DNA from: Aquimarina latercula DSM 2041
GTDB taxonomy: Bacteria > Bacteroidota > Bacteroidia > Flavobacteriales > Flavobacteriaceae
Length of the DNA stretch: 64,000 nucleotides
Assembly (NCBI RefSeq): GCF_000430645.1
Contig: NZ_KE387185.1
Span: forward strand, 779,780-843,779
Direction: 5' to 3'
In this document: positions 7,879 to 17,736 of the stretch, one piece after another
Position numbering within the stretch: the stretch's first letter is position 1
Layout: the number at the start of each line of letters is the position of its first letter
Notes under the pieces: generated by a model
The model's database searches: none
What the model saw: the letters and a program-made list of their open reading frames with translations, nothing else
What the model was told of the DNA's origin: nothing
Position numbers and translations under genes: made by a program

Positions 7879-9255
7879 TTAATTATTACGAGGCAATCCA
7901 ATCTGAGTTCCAATTACACTCGCTGCAGGTTGCGTAATTACCGGGCAGTTTATAATGGCTCCTGTTGCCGTTAGTAAATCAGATAGTGAATTTGCTAATG
8001 GATTAGGATTGGCATTTCCTCTGAAAGGGATTAAAATTCCTTCTTCTAAAAGTTGATTTACTTGATCAAAACTTCTTAATATTGGACGATTCTCTTCTGG
8101 CACTGTAAATTCTGTAACGTGCGCATCCCACATTGGTGCATATCTTTCGTCTCTAGGATCAATAGGGAAGGTGTTTGTTGGGTCCTGTACTTGTTGATCA
8201 CTTAAAGAAGCAGTATTTAAACCTTGTACTCCAAAACCATCTGTGTCTGTGGTTCTACCATTTGCTGTTGGGCTAAAAGGTAACATAGAGCCTCCAGGAA
8301 ATAACCCAAATGTTGGAAGGTTTGCCAATCTAGGAGCAAAAACCCCTAGCTCTATTGCTGCTGGTCCTGGATCAGATGTATCAGTAACTATATGAAAATA
8401 ATATGGTTTCCCATCTTGCCATCCATCTAAAAGTTGCATTACCACTGAGGCTTGATTGATAGCTAAGTTTGGGTTATCAAGGTCGTCTTGATCTTCAATG
8501 CTATTTCCATTTGGATTTGGAATTCTATCGTGAATACCTGTGCTGTTAGCTACCAATTGAGCATTAATAACTACACCGCTAGGTAATACTACATAAGAAG
8601 ACCATTTAGAGTCAGCTATCGCTCCAGGATTAGCCGCTGCTGGTGGAAAACCAAATAATAAACCATCAGCTCCTCCAGCTACTAAGGATCTTTTAGGCGA
8701 AAAATCTACAGATCCTTCAAAAACGAGTCTTCCTCTTCGGGTAAAGTATCCTTTTTGCTCACCTCCTGATCCTACTGATGCAGCCATTCTTGGAGAAAAA
8801 ATAACTCCTAGTTTTTTAGCCATCAACTTATCAGATGATTCAGTTATAACATAATATGCTTCTCTGAGATTTCCATCGGGTAAAGTTTCCCAACCTTTAA
8901 ACATAGGGAACCTTGCTGTAGGTCCAGCTGGTACAACAGATCTGTCAATTCTATAATCAATACCTAATACACTAGGTAAAAAAACATTTTGCGGAGAGGT
9001 GAATCTAAGTACAGGATTAAATACATTATAAGGGACTCCTCCATCTCTACGAATACTTTTTAATAACACTTTAGCTTCTCTTAAAGCTCTAAATGATTGA
9101 AATAGGCCTTTGGATTGAGCTTCTTTTTCTAGAGCATCTTCTGCCGTTTCAGTTATTGTTAATTGATCTTCTGCAATAATATTGTCGTCAGTGCTACAGG
9201 CTATGAGTAATGAGGCAGCAAAAATACTTAAAAGCGTGGTTTTAAAATTCTTCAT
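7879..9255 (-). CDS. Lipoprotein of unknown function (458 aa)
   Basis: A clear lipoprotein signal ends in LLIAC (C20), followed by STDDN. The remainder is a globular, Pro/Gly/Asn-rich protein without transmembrane segments. Recurring phrases such as VFLPSVLGIDYRID, YAPMWDAHVTEF and a late single Cys (IINCPV) suggest a conserved secreted family, but I cannot name it with confidence. It is convergent with the GG-leader peptide gene and has 386 bp of spacer upstream, so it is probably monocistronic. Confidence 0.7.
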   Translation of the reverse strand: MKNFKTTLLSIFAASLLIACSTDDNIIAEDQLTITETAEDALEKEAQSKGLFQSFRALREAKVLLKSIRRDGGVPYNVFNPVLRFTSPQNVFLPSVLGIDYRIDRSVVPAGPTARFPMFKGWETLPDGNLREAYYVITESSDKLMAKKLGVIFSPRMAASVGSGGEQKGYFTRRGRLVFEGSVDFSPKRSLVAGGADGLLFGFPPAAANPGAIADSKWSSYVVLPSGVVINAQLVANSTGIHDRIPNPNGNSIEDQDDLDNPNLAINQASVVMQLLDGWQDGKPYYFHIVTDTSDPGPAAIELGVFAPRLANLPTFGLFPGGSMLPFSPTANGRTTDTDGFGVQGLNTASLSDQQVQDPTNTFPIDPRDERYAPMWDAHVTEFTVPEENRPILRSFDQVNQLLEEGILIPFRGNANPNPLANSLSDLLTATGAIINCPVITQPAASVIGTQIGLPRNN

Positions 9256-9641
9256 TTTTTGTGTTTTAAAAGTTATATTCTAAAAAATTTGAAAAAAAGA
9301 AACAATCGGCCAATCGTTTTAAAAGTATCAAAGGTTTTAAGATTTGATATATATGTTGAGACGATATCAATATTTTGTACTTACACAGGGAAATTTCAAA
9401 ATAAAACAAATAAGATTGTTTTATAATTTGATTAATTTCAAAAATTACTGATTTTAAAGACTTTAGTGCGTAATTGAGCTAGAAGAGGTATTTCAAAAAG
9501 AGTGCTTTTTTAATAAATAATTAACTTGTTTTTATGTTTTTTTAGGAACATAAAATAAATTGTAAGTGTTAGATAACTAACATGTTAAGTCATTGTTTTT
9601 AACTATAAGAATTATAGAAAAAATAAAGTTTTTTATGTTGC
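9256..9641. other. 386-bp AT-rich spacer, nothing identified
   Basis: The spacer lies between the dnaE stop and the upstream side of the lipoprotein gene. It should contain the lipoprotein promoter, but no convincing TAnnTTTG element, hairpin or small gene was seen. Confidence 0.5.
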
Positions 9642-12600
9642 TTAATTCAACTTATAATATACTGAGTCATTTTCCAGAGCCATTAATAATTCTTGAGAAA
9701 TATTTACCTTTTGTTTTCGACTTGGCATATGTAATTTAAGTTTTTCGGCCATTTCAAATATCACAAAATTCAAAGTATGGTTTCCGGCATGTTCCGTTAA
9801 TAATTCTTTTAAACCATCTATTCTTTTGTCAGAAAGATCATTAATGTCCAGTTGTATAGTCAATTTTCTGGCATAAGTTTCCATGACATCGTGTAATAAT
9901 TGGAAACTATTAAATTGTATTCTCGGATCCCCTTTTTTACCTGTATCTCTATTTACCCAACCTTCTTTTATAAAAGCTTTGGCGTATACAAAGGTGCTTT
10001 GTACCAAGAAAGGGCGATGTTTCAAATAATCTTCTCCAAAAATTCTGAACTCGTGTGCTGTATTATAATCTTCGATAGTAAATGTCGCCCAACCTTTTCC
10101 GTTTTTTGATGTACGATGTTCTACACCTGTTATAACCCCACCAAACGAGATTTCACGATTTAGATTATTTTCTAAATCAGCAAAATTTAATAAACTACCA
10201 TTACAGAAATATTTCATTTCATATTTAAAATCATCCAAAGGATGTCCGGAAAGATATATACCAACAACTTCTTTTTCTCTAGCGAGTTTTTCCATCGTCC
10301 CCCATTCTTCGCAAGGAGGAACTACAGGTTCAGGAATCTGAACATCACTGGCTTCACCAAATAAACTTACTTGAGAAGAGTTTTCATTTTCCTGATACTT
10401 AGATCCATATTTCATTGCTTTTTCTAGGAACGTAACATTATCTCCTTCTTGGAAGAAATATTGACCTCTATGTGTTTCAACAAAAGAATCAAAACCACCT
10501 GCTAGTGCTAAACTTTCAAAAGCTTTTTTATTGGCAGCACGCAAATCTATACGTTTTGCCATATCAAAAATAGATTTGTAAGGACCGTCTTCTTTTCTGT
10601 TTTCCACAATAGTTGCTACCGCACCAGTTCCAACTCCTTTGATAGCACCCATACCAAATCTAACGGCGCCATCTTTATTTACAGAAAATTTTCGATAGGA
10701 TTCATTAACATCTGGTCCTAGTACTTCTAATTTCATACGTTTACATTCTTCCATAAAGAAAGTAACCTGTTTGATATCGTTCATGTTATTAGAAAGTACA
10801 GCAGCCATATATTCTGCTGGATAGTGTGCTTTTAGGTATGCTGTCTGGTAGGCAATCCATGCATAACAGGTAGAGTGAGATTTGTTAAAGGCATAGGCCG
10901 CAAAAGCTTCCCAATCTTTCCATATTTTTTCTAGACTCTCTTCGGCATGACCTTTGGCGGCAGCTTGTTCAATGAATTTAGGTTTCATTTTATCCAGAAC
11001 AGCTTTTTGCTTTTTACCCATCGCTTTACGAAGTACATCTGCTTCACCTTTGGTAAAATCCGCAAGCTTCTGTGATAGTAGCATTACTTGCTCTTGATAT
11101 ACTGTAATTCCATAAGTTTCTTTTAGGTATTCTTCACAGGCTTCTAAATCGTAAATAATTTCTTCTGTACCGTGCTTTCTATTAATAAAACTAGGAATAT
11201 ATTCTAATGGACCTGGACGATATAATGCGTTCATTGCAATAAGATCAGCAAAAACAGTAGGTTTTAATTCCTTCATATATTTTTGCATTCCAGGAGATTC
11301 ATATTGGAAAACCCCAACGGTTTCTCCGCGCTGGAACAATGCATATGTTTCTTCATCATCCAATGGGAAATTCTCCGGATCAAGATCTACATTGTGTTTA
11401 GCTTTTACAATCTTAACTGTATCCTTGATTAAAGTTAGTGTCTTTAATCCCAAGAAATCCATTTTTAGCAGTCCTGCATCTTCTACAACAGAGTTGTCAA
11501 ATTGTGTGCAGTACATATCCGAGTCCTTAGCTAATGCCACAGGAACGAACTTGGTAATATCATCGGGAGTAATAATTACTCCACAAGCATGGATCCCTGT
11601 ATTTCTCACAGAACCTTCTAGTATTCTTGCTTGATTTAAGGTTTCTGCTTCTAGATCATCACCTTCTGCAATTTTCAGAAGTTCATTTACTTTTTCTAAT
11701 TCGTCACTTCTAAATTTCTTCTTTAACGTAGCTTCATCTACGCCAAATATTTTTCCTAGTTTGGACATGTTAGGAATCAATTTGGCAATACGATCTGAGT
11801 CTCCAAGAGGTAGATCAAGTACACGAGCAGTATCTCTAATAGAAGATTTAGCTGCCATGGTACCATATGTAATGATCTGCGCTACCTGATTGGCGCCGTA
11901 TTTTTCAATTACATAATCCATAACACGTCCACGTCCTTCATCATCAAAATCAATATCAATATCGGGCATACTTACACGATCCGGATTTAAAAATCTCTCA
12001 AAAAGTAAATCATACTTAATAGGATCTAGATTGGTAATCCATAAACAATAGGCAACTGCAGATCCTGCTGCGGATCCACGTCCAGGACCAACTGATACTC
12101 CCATGTCTCTAGCTGCACGAATAAAGTCTTCTACAATCAAGAAATATCCTGGATATCCAGTTTTTTCAATTACTTTTAATTCAAAATCAAGTCGTTCATC
12201 AATAGAAGGGGTGATTTCTCCATAGCGTATTTTTGCGCCTTCATAGGTGATATGCCTTAGGTATGCATTTTCACCTCTTTTACCTCCGTCGGCTAGATCT
12301 TCTTCAAATTGAAATTTTTCAGGAATATTAAATGCAGGTAATAATACATCTCTTGCTAGTACAAAAGGTTCTATTTTATCAATGACCTCTTGTATGTTAA
12401 CAATAGCTTCAGGAAGATCCTTGAATAAATTTTTCATCTCTTTAGAAGATTTAAAATAATATTCTTGATTTGGTAAGCCGTAACGATATCCTCTTCCTCT
12501 ACCAATTGGCGTAGCCTGTTTTTCACCATCCTTTACACATAAAAGAATATCGTGAGCATTGGCATCTTCTTTTTCACAATAATAAGTATTGTTAGAGGCA

Positions 12601-14027
12601 ATGGTTTTGATATTGTGTTTTTTGGAGAAATCTATCAGAACTTGGTTTACACGATTTTCATCCTCTTGATTATGGCGCATAACCTCTATATACAAGTCAT
12701 CTCCAAATTCTTCTTTCCACCACAGCAAAGCTTCTTCTGCTTGTTTTTCACCAATATTTAATACTTTACTAGGAACTTCTCCATAGAGGTTTCCAGTAAG
12801 TACTATGATATCCTCTTTATATTGTTTAATAACTTCTTTGTCAATTCTAGGTAAATAGTAGAATCCATCTACAAAACCTATAGAAGACATTTTTGCTAAA
12901 TTGTGATATCCATTTTTGTTTTTAGCAAGTAAAACTATTTGATACCCGTTATCTTTTCTGGTTTTGTCTTTATGATTTTCGCAAACAAAGAATTCAACAC
13001 CAACGATTGGTTTTATTTCTACACCTGTAGGTTCTTCACCATTTTCTATAGCTTCTTTATTTGCTGCTTTTACACTTTTGTTATGATTTGTAACAGCAGA
13101 AACGAAATGAAAAGCTCCCATCATATTAGCATGATCTGTCATCGCTACTGCTGTCATTTTATGTTTGGCAGTTTCTTTTACTAAATCAGGAATACTAGTA
13201 GTTGATTGTAGAACAGAAAATTGAGTATGATTATGAAGATGTGCGAAATTTACAGAATCTAGAGCGGCAATATTGTCTTTAATCTCTTGTTGAGAAATAT
13301 CAGAACCTCCTTGTTGATTCAGAGCTTCTTGTATCTTTTGTGAAGCTTTCTTTAGGTTTATGTGTTTAAGACCTATCAGTTGAATAGGCTCTTTATTAAT
13401 TTCTTTAAAGTTTTGGAAATAATCAGGTTGTACATCAAGTTCTTCCTGAGTAAAAACTTGTTTACGTATTAGTTCCAGAAAACACCTAGTAGTGGCTTCT
13501 ACATCGGCTGTTGCGTTATGGGCTTCTCCAAATGCAGTTCCAAATAAATACTGATGTAATTCTGTTAACGTTGGAAGTTTAAATTTTCCTCCACGTCCTC
13601 CGGGAATCTGACATAAGCTAGCAGTAGTTTCTGTACAGGTATCCAGAACGGGTAATTCTTGTAGTGCATTATCAACACCAAGTCTGTAAAACTCAGCTCC
13701 CATAATATTAACATCAAAGCCAACATTTTGACCTACAACGAATTTAGTTTTTGATAAGGCGATATTAAATTTCTCTAAAACTTCTTCTAGAGTAATACCA
13801 TCTTGTTCTGCTAGAGCAGTGGAAATCCCATGTATTTTTTCTGCGTCATAAGGAATGTTAAATCCTTCAGGTTTTACTAAATAATCTTGATGCTCGATAC
13901 AGTTCCCCATTTCATCATGTAATTGCCAAGCAATCTGTATACACCTTGGCCAATTATCAGTGTCACTTATAGGAGCATCCCAGCGTTTAGGTAAACCTGT
14001 GGTTTCGGTATCAAAAATTAAATACAT
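9642..14027 (-). CDS. dnaE: DNA polymerase III alpha subunit with N-terminal proofreading exonuclease domain
   Basis: This is the replicative polymerase. From the ATG at 14027 it has 1461 residues. A longer frame would need TTG at 14054, but the exonuclease fold starts right at MYLIFDTETTGLP, so the ATG is preferred. Residues 1-200 are a DnaQ-like DEDD exonuclease (FDTETTG, then HNATADVEAT). A PHP domain begins with FAHLHNHTQFSVL. The DnaE palm follows with GPGRGSAAGS and the acidic PDIDIDFDDEGR catalytic motif, then fingers, helix-hairpin-helix and OB parts. It is not PolC, where the exonuclease is inserted inside the PHP domain. The fusion would put polymerase and proofreading in one chain. 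Confidence 0.95.
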   Translation of the reverse strand: MYLIFDTETTGLPKRWDAPISDTDNWPRCIQIAWQLHDEMGNCIEHQDYLVKPEGFNIPYDAEKIHGISTALAEQDGITLEEVLEKFNIALSKTKFVVGQNVGFDVNIMGAEFYRLGVDNALQELPVLDTCTETTASLCQIPGGRGGKFKLPTLTELHQYLFGTAFGEAHNATADVEATTRCFLELIRKQVFTQEELDVQPDYFQNFKEINKEPIQLIGLKHINLKKASQKIQEALNQQGGSDISQQEIKDNIAALDSVNFAHLHNHTQFSVLQSTTSIPDLVKETAKHKMTAVAMTDHANMMGAFHFVSAVTNHNKSVKAANKEAIENGEEPTGVEIKPIVGVEFFVCENHKDKTRKDNGYQIVLLAKNKNGYHNLAKMSSIGFVDGFYYLPRIDKEVIKQYKEDIIVLTGNLYGEVPSKVLNIGEKQAEEALLWWKEEFGDDLYIEVMRHNQEDENRVNQVLIDFSKKHNIKTIASNNTYYCEKEDANAHDILLCVKDGEKQATPIGRGRGYRYGLPNQEYYFKSSKEMKNLFKDLPEAIVNIQEVIDKIEPFVLARDVLLPAFNIPEKFQFEEDLADGGKRGENAYLRHITYEGAKIRYGEITPSIDERLDFELKVIEKTGYPGYFLIVEDFIRAARDMGVSVGPGRGSAAGSAVAYCLWITNLDPIKYDLLFERFLNPDRVSMPDIDIDFDDEGRGRVMDYVIEKYGANQVAQIITYGTMAAKSSIRDTARVLDLPLGDSDRIAKLIPNMSKLGKIFGVDEATLKKKFRSDELEKVNELLKIAEGDDLEAETLNQARILEGSVRNTGIHACGVIITPDDITKFVPVALAKDSDMYCTQFDNSVVEDAGLLKMDFLGLKTLTLIKDTVKIVKAKHNVDLDPENFPLDDEETYALFQRGETVGVFQYESPGMQKYMKELKPTVFADLIAMNALYRPGPLEYIPSFINRKHGTEEIIYDLEACEEYLKETYGITVYQEQVMLLSQKLADFTKGEADVLRKAMGKKQKAVLDKMKPKFIEQAAAKGHAEESLEKIWKDWEAFAAYAFNKSHSTCYAWIAYQTAYLKAHYPAEYMAAVLSNNMNDIKQVTFFMEECKRMKLEVLGPDVNESYRKFSVNKDGAVRFGMGAIKGVGTGAVATIVENRKEDGPYKSIFDMAKRIDLRAANKKAFESLALAGGFDSFVETHRGQYFFQEGDNVTFLEKAMKYGSKYQENENSSQVSLFGEASDVQIPEPVVPPCEEWGTMEKLAREKEVVGIYLSGHPLDDFKYEMKYFCNGSLLNFADLENNLNREISFGGVITGVEHRTSKNGKGWATFTIEDYNTAHEFRIFGEDYLKHRPFLVQSTFVYAKAFIKEGWVNRDTGKKGDPRIQFNSFQLLHDVMETYARKLTIQLDINDLSDKRIDGLKELLTEHAGNHTLNFVIFEMAEKLKLHMPSRKQKVNISQELLMALENDSVYYKLN

Positions 14028-14220
14028 AAAAAGATCAGTTTCGAGAAAGTTCAAGCTTCCAAAGGAAGTGATTCACAAAAATAACCAAAATGATAGGTTA
14101 CATTGGTTAAAAGTTATTCAGATTTATTAACTATTAATGTCTGAAGTATTCTTTGTGATATTATTAAAGATGAAGAAAACATAAAAGGTGCTGAATAAAT
14201 ACCAATACTTGTAGTAAGTA

Positions 14221-14255
14221 AAAAGCGTTCACTAACTGGGTTAGTGAACGCTTTT
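14221..14255. terminator. Terminator downstream of the DUF6252-like lipoprotein gene
   Basis: A 16-bp perfect stem (14221-14236 with 14240-14255) closes a 3-base loop. It has a T run on the minus strand, 21 bases after the stop at 14277. Confidence 0.85.
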
Positions 14256-14276
14256 CGAATTATAGTTGAGTTGTGA

Positions 14277-15167
14277 TTAATATCCGTACTCAAAACGTCC
14301 CTCGGTAACAACTACTCCACTTGTAGTGGTGAATTCAAAACTACCACTGATACATTTTGTTTCAGTATCATGAGAAGTTATTGTCAATGTTCCGGAGACA
14401 GCTGATGCTTTATCATTGTATAAACTGTAAGTAGCACTGTAAGCGCCTGATCCAGTTAAAGAATGCTCTCCAACAGTTACGTCAATAGGGAAAACAATCG
14501 TTATTTCTTCATTTTCATTACTTGCTTTGATCAATATAGAAGGATTGTTTACTCCAAATGGTATGGCATCGTGATCATCAGTAATCATTTCATTACCATT
14601 AATCATAGCGACTAAAGAAGCATTGAGTAGACAAGGATTTATTTCGGGATCTTCTTCCTCTTCCTCTTCTTCAACATTTATGATAATTTCTTCCTCTTCT
14701 TCTTCTTGTACTTCGGGAACAAAATTTTCAATTGGTAATCTGTAAAACCATCCATTTCTAAAACTTACGGATTTACCATTTGTTCCTTTTAAGTCTTCAA
14801 AATAGAAATTACCAGAAACTTGATTGTTGTAGATTTCTGTTATTACAATTTGTCCGTTACTTATTCCATTCTCCGAAATAAACTTTATGTCATTTTCTTC
14901 AAAACTTACAGTATTAATAGCTTGTTGTTCTAGTCTATAGGTTCCTACGTCTGTTGATGAAGTGGTGAAACTTATAGATTCAGTACCTGTATTACCTACA
15001 ATCACTAATGTGCCATCATCATGGATTATAGCTTTCTTGATCTCTGGTCTAAATAATTTTCCGTCAATAGTAGCTTGTAAACCGGGTGTGTTAACCTCGA
15101 TATCAGTAGTACAAGAATTAAGAAAAAGGCATATAATTGCCAGTATTGGAGTAATTTTTTTAATCAT
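14277..15167 (-). CDS. Lipoprotein with DUF6252-like repeats and an acidic linker
   Basis: 296 residues with lipobox LNSC (C19). Two beta-rich halves are joined by a linker of Glu runs (about residues 155-175). The first half (ATIDGKLFRPE, GTYRLEQQ) reads like DUF6252, a Bacteroidota surface-lipoprotein family of unknown role. The second half repeats the pattern (SLVAMINGNEM, GEHSLTGSGAYSATY, ISGSFEFTTT). Such proteins are expected on the outer membrane. Function is unknown, and the DUF assignment is from pattern memory only. Confidence 0.65.
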   Translation of the reverse strand: MIKKITPILAIICLFLNSCTTDIEVNTPGLQATIDGKLFRPEIKKAIIHDDGTLVIVGNTGTESISFTTSSTDVGTYRLEQQAINTVSFEENDIKFISENGISNGQIVITEIYNNQVSGNFYFEDLKGTNGKSVSFRNGWFYRLPIENFVPEVQEEEEEEIIINVEEEEEEEDPEINPCLLNASLVAMINGNEMITDDHDAIPFGVNNPSILIKASNENEEITIVFPIDVTVGEHSLTGSGAYSATYSLYNDKASAVSGTLTITSHDTETKCISGSFEFTTTSGVVVTEGRFEYGY

Positions 15168-15530
15168 ACGCTTGGGGCTTTAAAAAATCTAGATACAGCT
15201 AACTGTAACTAAAATTACTTATGCAAACATATCATGAAAATCTGTATAAAACAATTTTTTGGCAAACAAAATCATTTTTTTAAACGATTAATGTCAAAAT
15301 AATACCGATGAAATACACAAAAAATAATATTTAACGTTCAAAAAGTAAGTTTTTACGGTTATTGATTTATGTTACTTATTTCCTTTTAAGAGTTCGTTTT
15401 TTAATAAGACTAGTATTAGGTAAATTTCTGTTAGAATTAAAGATTAATTATTTTGAAGCTAATTTGCTAAAAATGATTACATTTGCGCACTTAATTATAA
15501 TCGGGGTCGAGTACCCAAAAATTAATTCAT
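15168..15530. other. 363-bp divergent spacer; rpsP promoter and leader
   Basis: The spacer lies between the lipoprotein gene and rpsP. It contains the rpsP promoter (15453-15485) and a small GGGT/ACCC hairpin in the leader at 15504-15516. The rest is featureless AT-rich DNA. Confidence 0.6.
15453..15485 (+). promoter_or_regulatory. Promoter of rpsP operon
   Basis: -33 TTG at 15453-15455 and -7 TACATTTG at 15478-15485 are separated by 22 bases, matching the Bacteroidota consensus. The leader would be about 40 bases. Confidence 0.6.
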
Positions 15531-16061
15531 ATGTCTGTTAAAATTAGATTACAGAGACACGGTAAAAAAGGAAAACCTTTTTACTGGATCGTAGCAGCTG
15601 ATGCTAGAGCAAAAAGAGATGGTAGATTTTTAGAAAAAATCGGTACTTACAATCCAAACACTAACCCAGCAACAATTGACTTAAATGTAGATGGTGCTGT
15701 AAAATGGTTACAAAATGGAGCGCAACCTACTGATACCGCTAGAGCTATTTTGTCTTATAAAGGAGCAATGCTAAAAAACCACCTTGCAGGAGGTGTTAGA
15801 AAAGGAGCTTTAACTGAAGAACAAGCTGAGGAAAAATTCAATGCTTGGGTTCAGGAAAAAGAAGGTTCTGTAACTGCTAAGAAAGATTCTCTAGCAAAAG
15901 CAGAAGCTGATGCAAAAGCAAAAGCTATTGCTGCAGAAAAAGAAGTAAACGCTAAGCGTGAAGCTGAAGCCGCTGAGGCTGAGGCTGCTGCAAAAGCGGA
16001 AGAAGTTGCTGCACAGGCAGCAGAAGAAGTAACTGAAGAAGCTAGCAACGAGGAAGAATAG
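15531..16061 (+). CDS. rpsP: 30S ribosomal protein S16
   Basis: The first 80-odd residues are the S16 fold (SVKIRLQRHGKKGKPFYWIVAADARAKRDG in pieces, then GTYNPNT), a protein needed for assembly of the 5' domain of 16S rRNA. At 176 residues it is about twice the enterobacterial length. The extra C-terminus (about 105-176) is a low-complexity Ala/Glu/Lys tail, typical of Bacteroidota S16. It is the first gene of the rpsP-rimM-trmN6 run. Confidence 0.97.
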   Translation: MSVKIRLQRHGKKGKPFYWIVAADARAKRDGRFLEKIGTYNPNTNPATIDLNVDGAVKWLQNGAQPTDTARAILSYKGAMLKNHLAGGVRKGALTEEQAEEKFNAWVQEKEGSVTAKKDSLAKAEADAKAKAIAAEKEVNAKREAEAAEAEAAAKAEEVAAQAAEEVTEEASNEEE

Positions 16062-16075
16062 TTGCATTACTAACG

Positions 16076-16600
16076 ATGAAGAAAGAAGATTGCTTCTATC
16101 TAGGCAAAATCGTAAGCAAATTTAGTTTTAAAGGTGAGGTATTGATAAAACTTGATACTGATGAACCTGAAAATTATGTAAAAATGGAATCAGTTTTTAT
16201 TAATTATAATAAAAACTTGGTTCCATTTTTTATAGAAAAAAGCTCACTTCATAAAAGTGATTTGCTTCGAGTGAAATTTGAAGATGTAGACTCAGAAGAG
16301 GATGCAGATGATCTAATGAAATCAGAAATATATTTACCCTTAAATCTTTTGCCAAAACTGGAAGGAGATAAATTTTATTTCCATGAAGTGATAGGTTTTA
16401 AGATTGTAGATGCTGCTTTTGGGGAGGTAGGTGTTATTAAGCATATAAATGATAGTACTGCTCAAGCTCTTTTTGAGATTGATCGTGATGGTATTGAGAT
16501 ATTGATACCAATGAATGATGAATTTATAGATAAGGTAGATAGAAAAACAAATACAGTTTTTGTAAGTACTCCAGAGGGATTGATAGATCTATATCTTTAA
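16076..16600 (+). CDS. rimM: Ribosome maturation factor RimM
   Basis: 174 residues. The N-terminal RimM barrel (LGKIVSKFSFKGEVLIK) and the C-terminal PRC-barrel (FYFHEVIGFKIVD, LIPMNDEFI) are visible. RimM binds S19 in the 30S head and helps mature the 3' domain of 16S rRNA. It lies 14 bases after rpsP, the conserved neighbour in most bacteria. Confidence 0.95.
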   Translation: MKKEDCFYLGKIVSKFSFKGEVLIKLDTDEPENYVKMESVFINYNKNLVPFFIEKSSLHKSDLLRVKFEDVDSEEDADDLMKSEIYLPLNLLPKLEGDKFYFHEVIGFKIVDAAFGEVGVIKHINDSTAQALFEIDRDGIEILIPMNDEFIDKVDRKTNTVFVSTPEGLIDLYL

Positions 16601-16603
16601 TAT

Positions 16604-17317
16604 ATGTCTAAACCATTTCGTTTTAAACAGTTTACTGTACATCAAGATAGGTGTGCCATGAAAATAGGAACTGATGCTGTTTTATTAGGGTCTTGGGTTC
16701 CTTTATCAGATAATGTGTCTTCCGTCCTCGATGTAGGAACAGGAACCGGTGTAATTGCCTTGATAATGGCTCAGCGTTCTTATGCGGAGATTATAGATGC
16801 TGTGGAGATTGATGCTGCTGCATATGAGCAATCAGTGGAAAACTTCGAAGCTTCTGATTGGGGTGATCGTTTATTTTGTTATCATGCTTCTTTTCAGGAA
16901 TTCTTTCAAGAGATCGATGATAAATATGATTTATTAATTAGTAACCCTCCATTTTATACTGATACTTATAAAACTGAAGATGCTACTCGTGCCATAGCTA
17001 GATTCGAGGATGCGCTTCCATTTGAACATCTTTTTATAGGAGCTTCCCACTTACTTTCTGAAAAAGGTAAGTTTGCGGTTGTGCTGCCTTTTAAAGAAGA
17101 GAATAACGCCATAAACATTGCTAAAAGTGCGGGATTGTTTCCGGAAAAGATAACTAGGGTTCAGGGAAATCCTTCTTCTGAAATTAAGAGAAGTTTGTTG
17201 TTGTTTGGTTTTGATCAGGTTGAAATCGAAAAGGATGAGCTAATTATTGAAACTGGTAGGCATCAGTATACTCCTGAGTATATAGAGTTAACTAAAGATT
17301 TTTATTTAAAAATGTAA
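16604..17317 (+). CDS. trmN6: tRNA1(Val) adenine-37 N6-methyltransferase
   Basis: 237 residues. The Rossmann-fold SAM site reads VLDVGTGTGVIALIMAQR, and the adenine N6-methylase motif is NPPFY. Its start is 3 bases past the rimM stop, so it is co-translated with that operon. The product modifies A37 next to the anticodon of tRNA-Val in the cytoplasm. The family also contains other small N6-adenine methylases, but length, motif order and context fit TrmN6. Confidence 0.88.
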   Translation: MSKPFRFKQFTVHQDRCAMKIGTDAVLLGSWVPLSDNVSSVLDVGTGTGVIALIMAQRSYAEIIDAVEIDAAAYEQSVENFEASDWGDRLFCYHASFQEFFQEIDDKYDLLISNPPFYTDTYKTEDATRAIARFEDALPFEHLFIGASHLLSEKGKFAVVLPFKEENNAINIAKSAGLFPEKITRVQGNPSSEIKRSLLLFGFDQVEIEKDELIIETGRHQYTPEYIELTKDFYLKM

Positions 17318-17320
17318 ATA

Positions 17321-17352
17321 AAAAAGAGGAGCTATAAATAACTCCTCTTTTT
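17321..17352. terminator. Terminator of the rpsP operon
   Basis: An 11-bp perfect stem (17321-17331 with 17342-17352) has A and T runs on its outer sides. It lies between convergent genes. Confidence 0.85.
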
Positions 17353-17424
17353 CCAAATTCAATCACTCTACGAAGTTTAGTCTATATTTCTATAAACAAA
17401 CACTCTTAAAGATTTTTAATACGG

Positions 17425-17736
17425 TTAACTTTTGCCAATCCAGTTTCCTTCAGCATCACATAATACTTCAACTGTTTCACCATCTTCTTTTGTAAGTTCT
17501 AATTTAAACTCAGATGCATCTTCTTTTGCAGCAGCTTTGCTTATCGTTGCACCTGCAAAATCTTTTGCCACAGCGTCAAGTACTGGTTGAGGTAAATTTT
17601 CAACAGCTAATTCGATATATTTTTCTTGAGTAATAACTTCTACAGTTTCATCAGAAGATGTTTCCTGTGCATTTATATTCTGAGTTCCTAATAAAAGTCC
17701 AAAAGCTAATACTGGTAATGCAAATAAATTTTTCAT
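17425..17736 (-). CDS. Small secreted PepSY-like protein (103 aa)
   Basis: A signal peptide (1-23, ending INAQ) is followed by an 80-residue acidic domain (LPQPVLDAVAKDFAGATISKA, then EDGETVEVLCDAEGNWI). Alternating helix and strand with a terminal 'YDAEGNW'-type strand resembles the PepSY-like small periplasmic proteins frequent in Bacteroidota. The role is unknown. It is monocistronic and convergent with trmN6. Confidence 0.7.
   Translation of the reverse strand: MKNLFALPVLAFGLLLGTQNINAQETSSDETVEVITQEKYIELAVENLPQPVLDAVAKDFAGATISKAAAKEDASEFKLELTKEDGETVEVLCDAEGNWIGKS

Noticed and set aside
12939..13184. Plus-strand aromatic-rich frames inside dnaE
   Set aside because: Opposite-strand reading of a strongly conserved polymerase gene; Phe/Tyr-rich composition is an artefact of the codons beneath.
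9642..14054. Longer dnaE start at TTG 14054
   Set aside because: The exonuclease fold begins at the ATG 27 bases later and the extra residues resemble no homolog.
14114..14311. Minus-strand frame running from inside the DUF6252-like lipoprotein gene into the dnaE spacer
   Set aside because: It overlaps the real gene end and the terminator at 14221-14255, and its product has no signal or motif.
15851..16048. Minus-strand Ala/Ser-rich open frame
   Set aside because: It is the mirror of the low-complexity Ala/Glu/Lys tail of S16; composition alone keeps the frame open.
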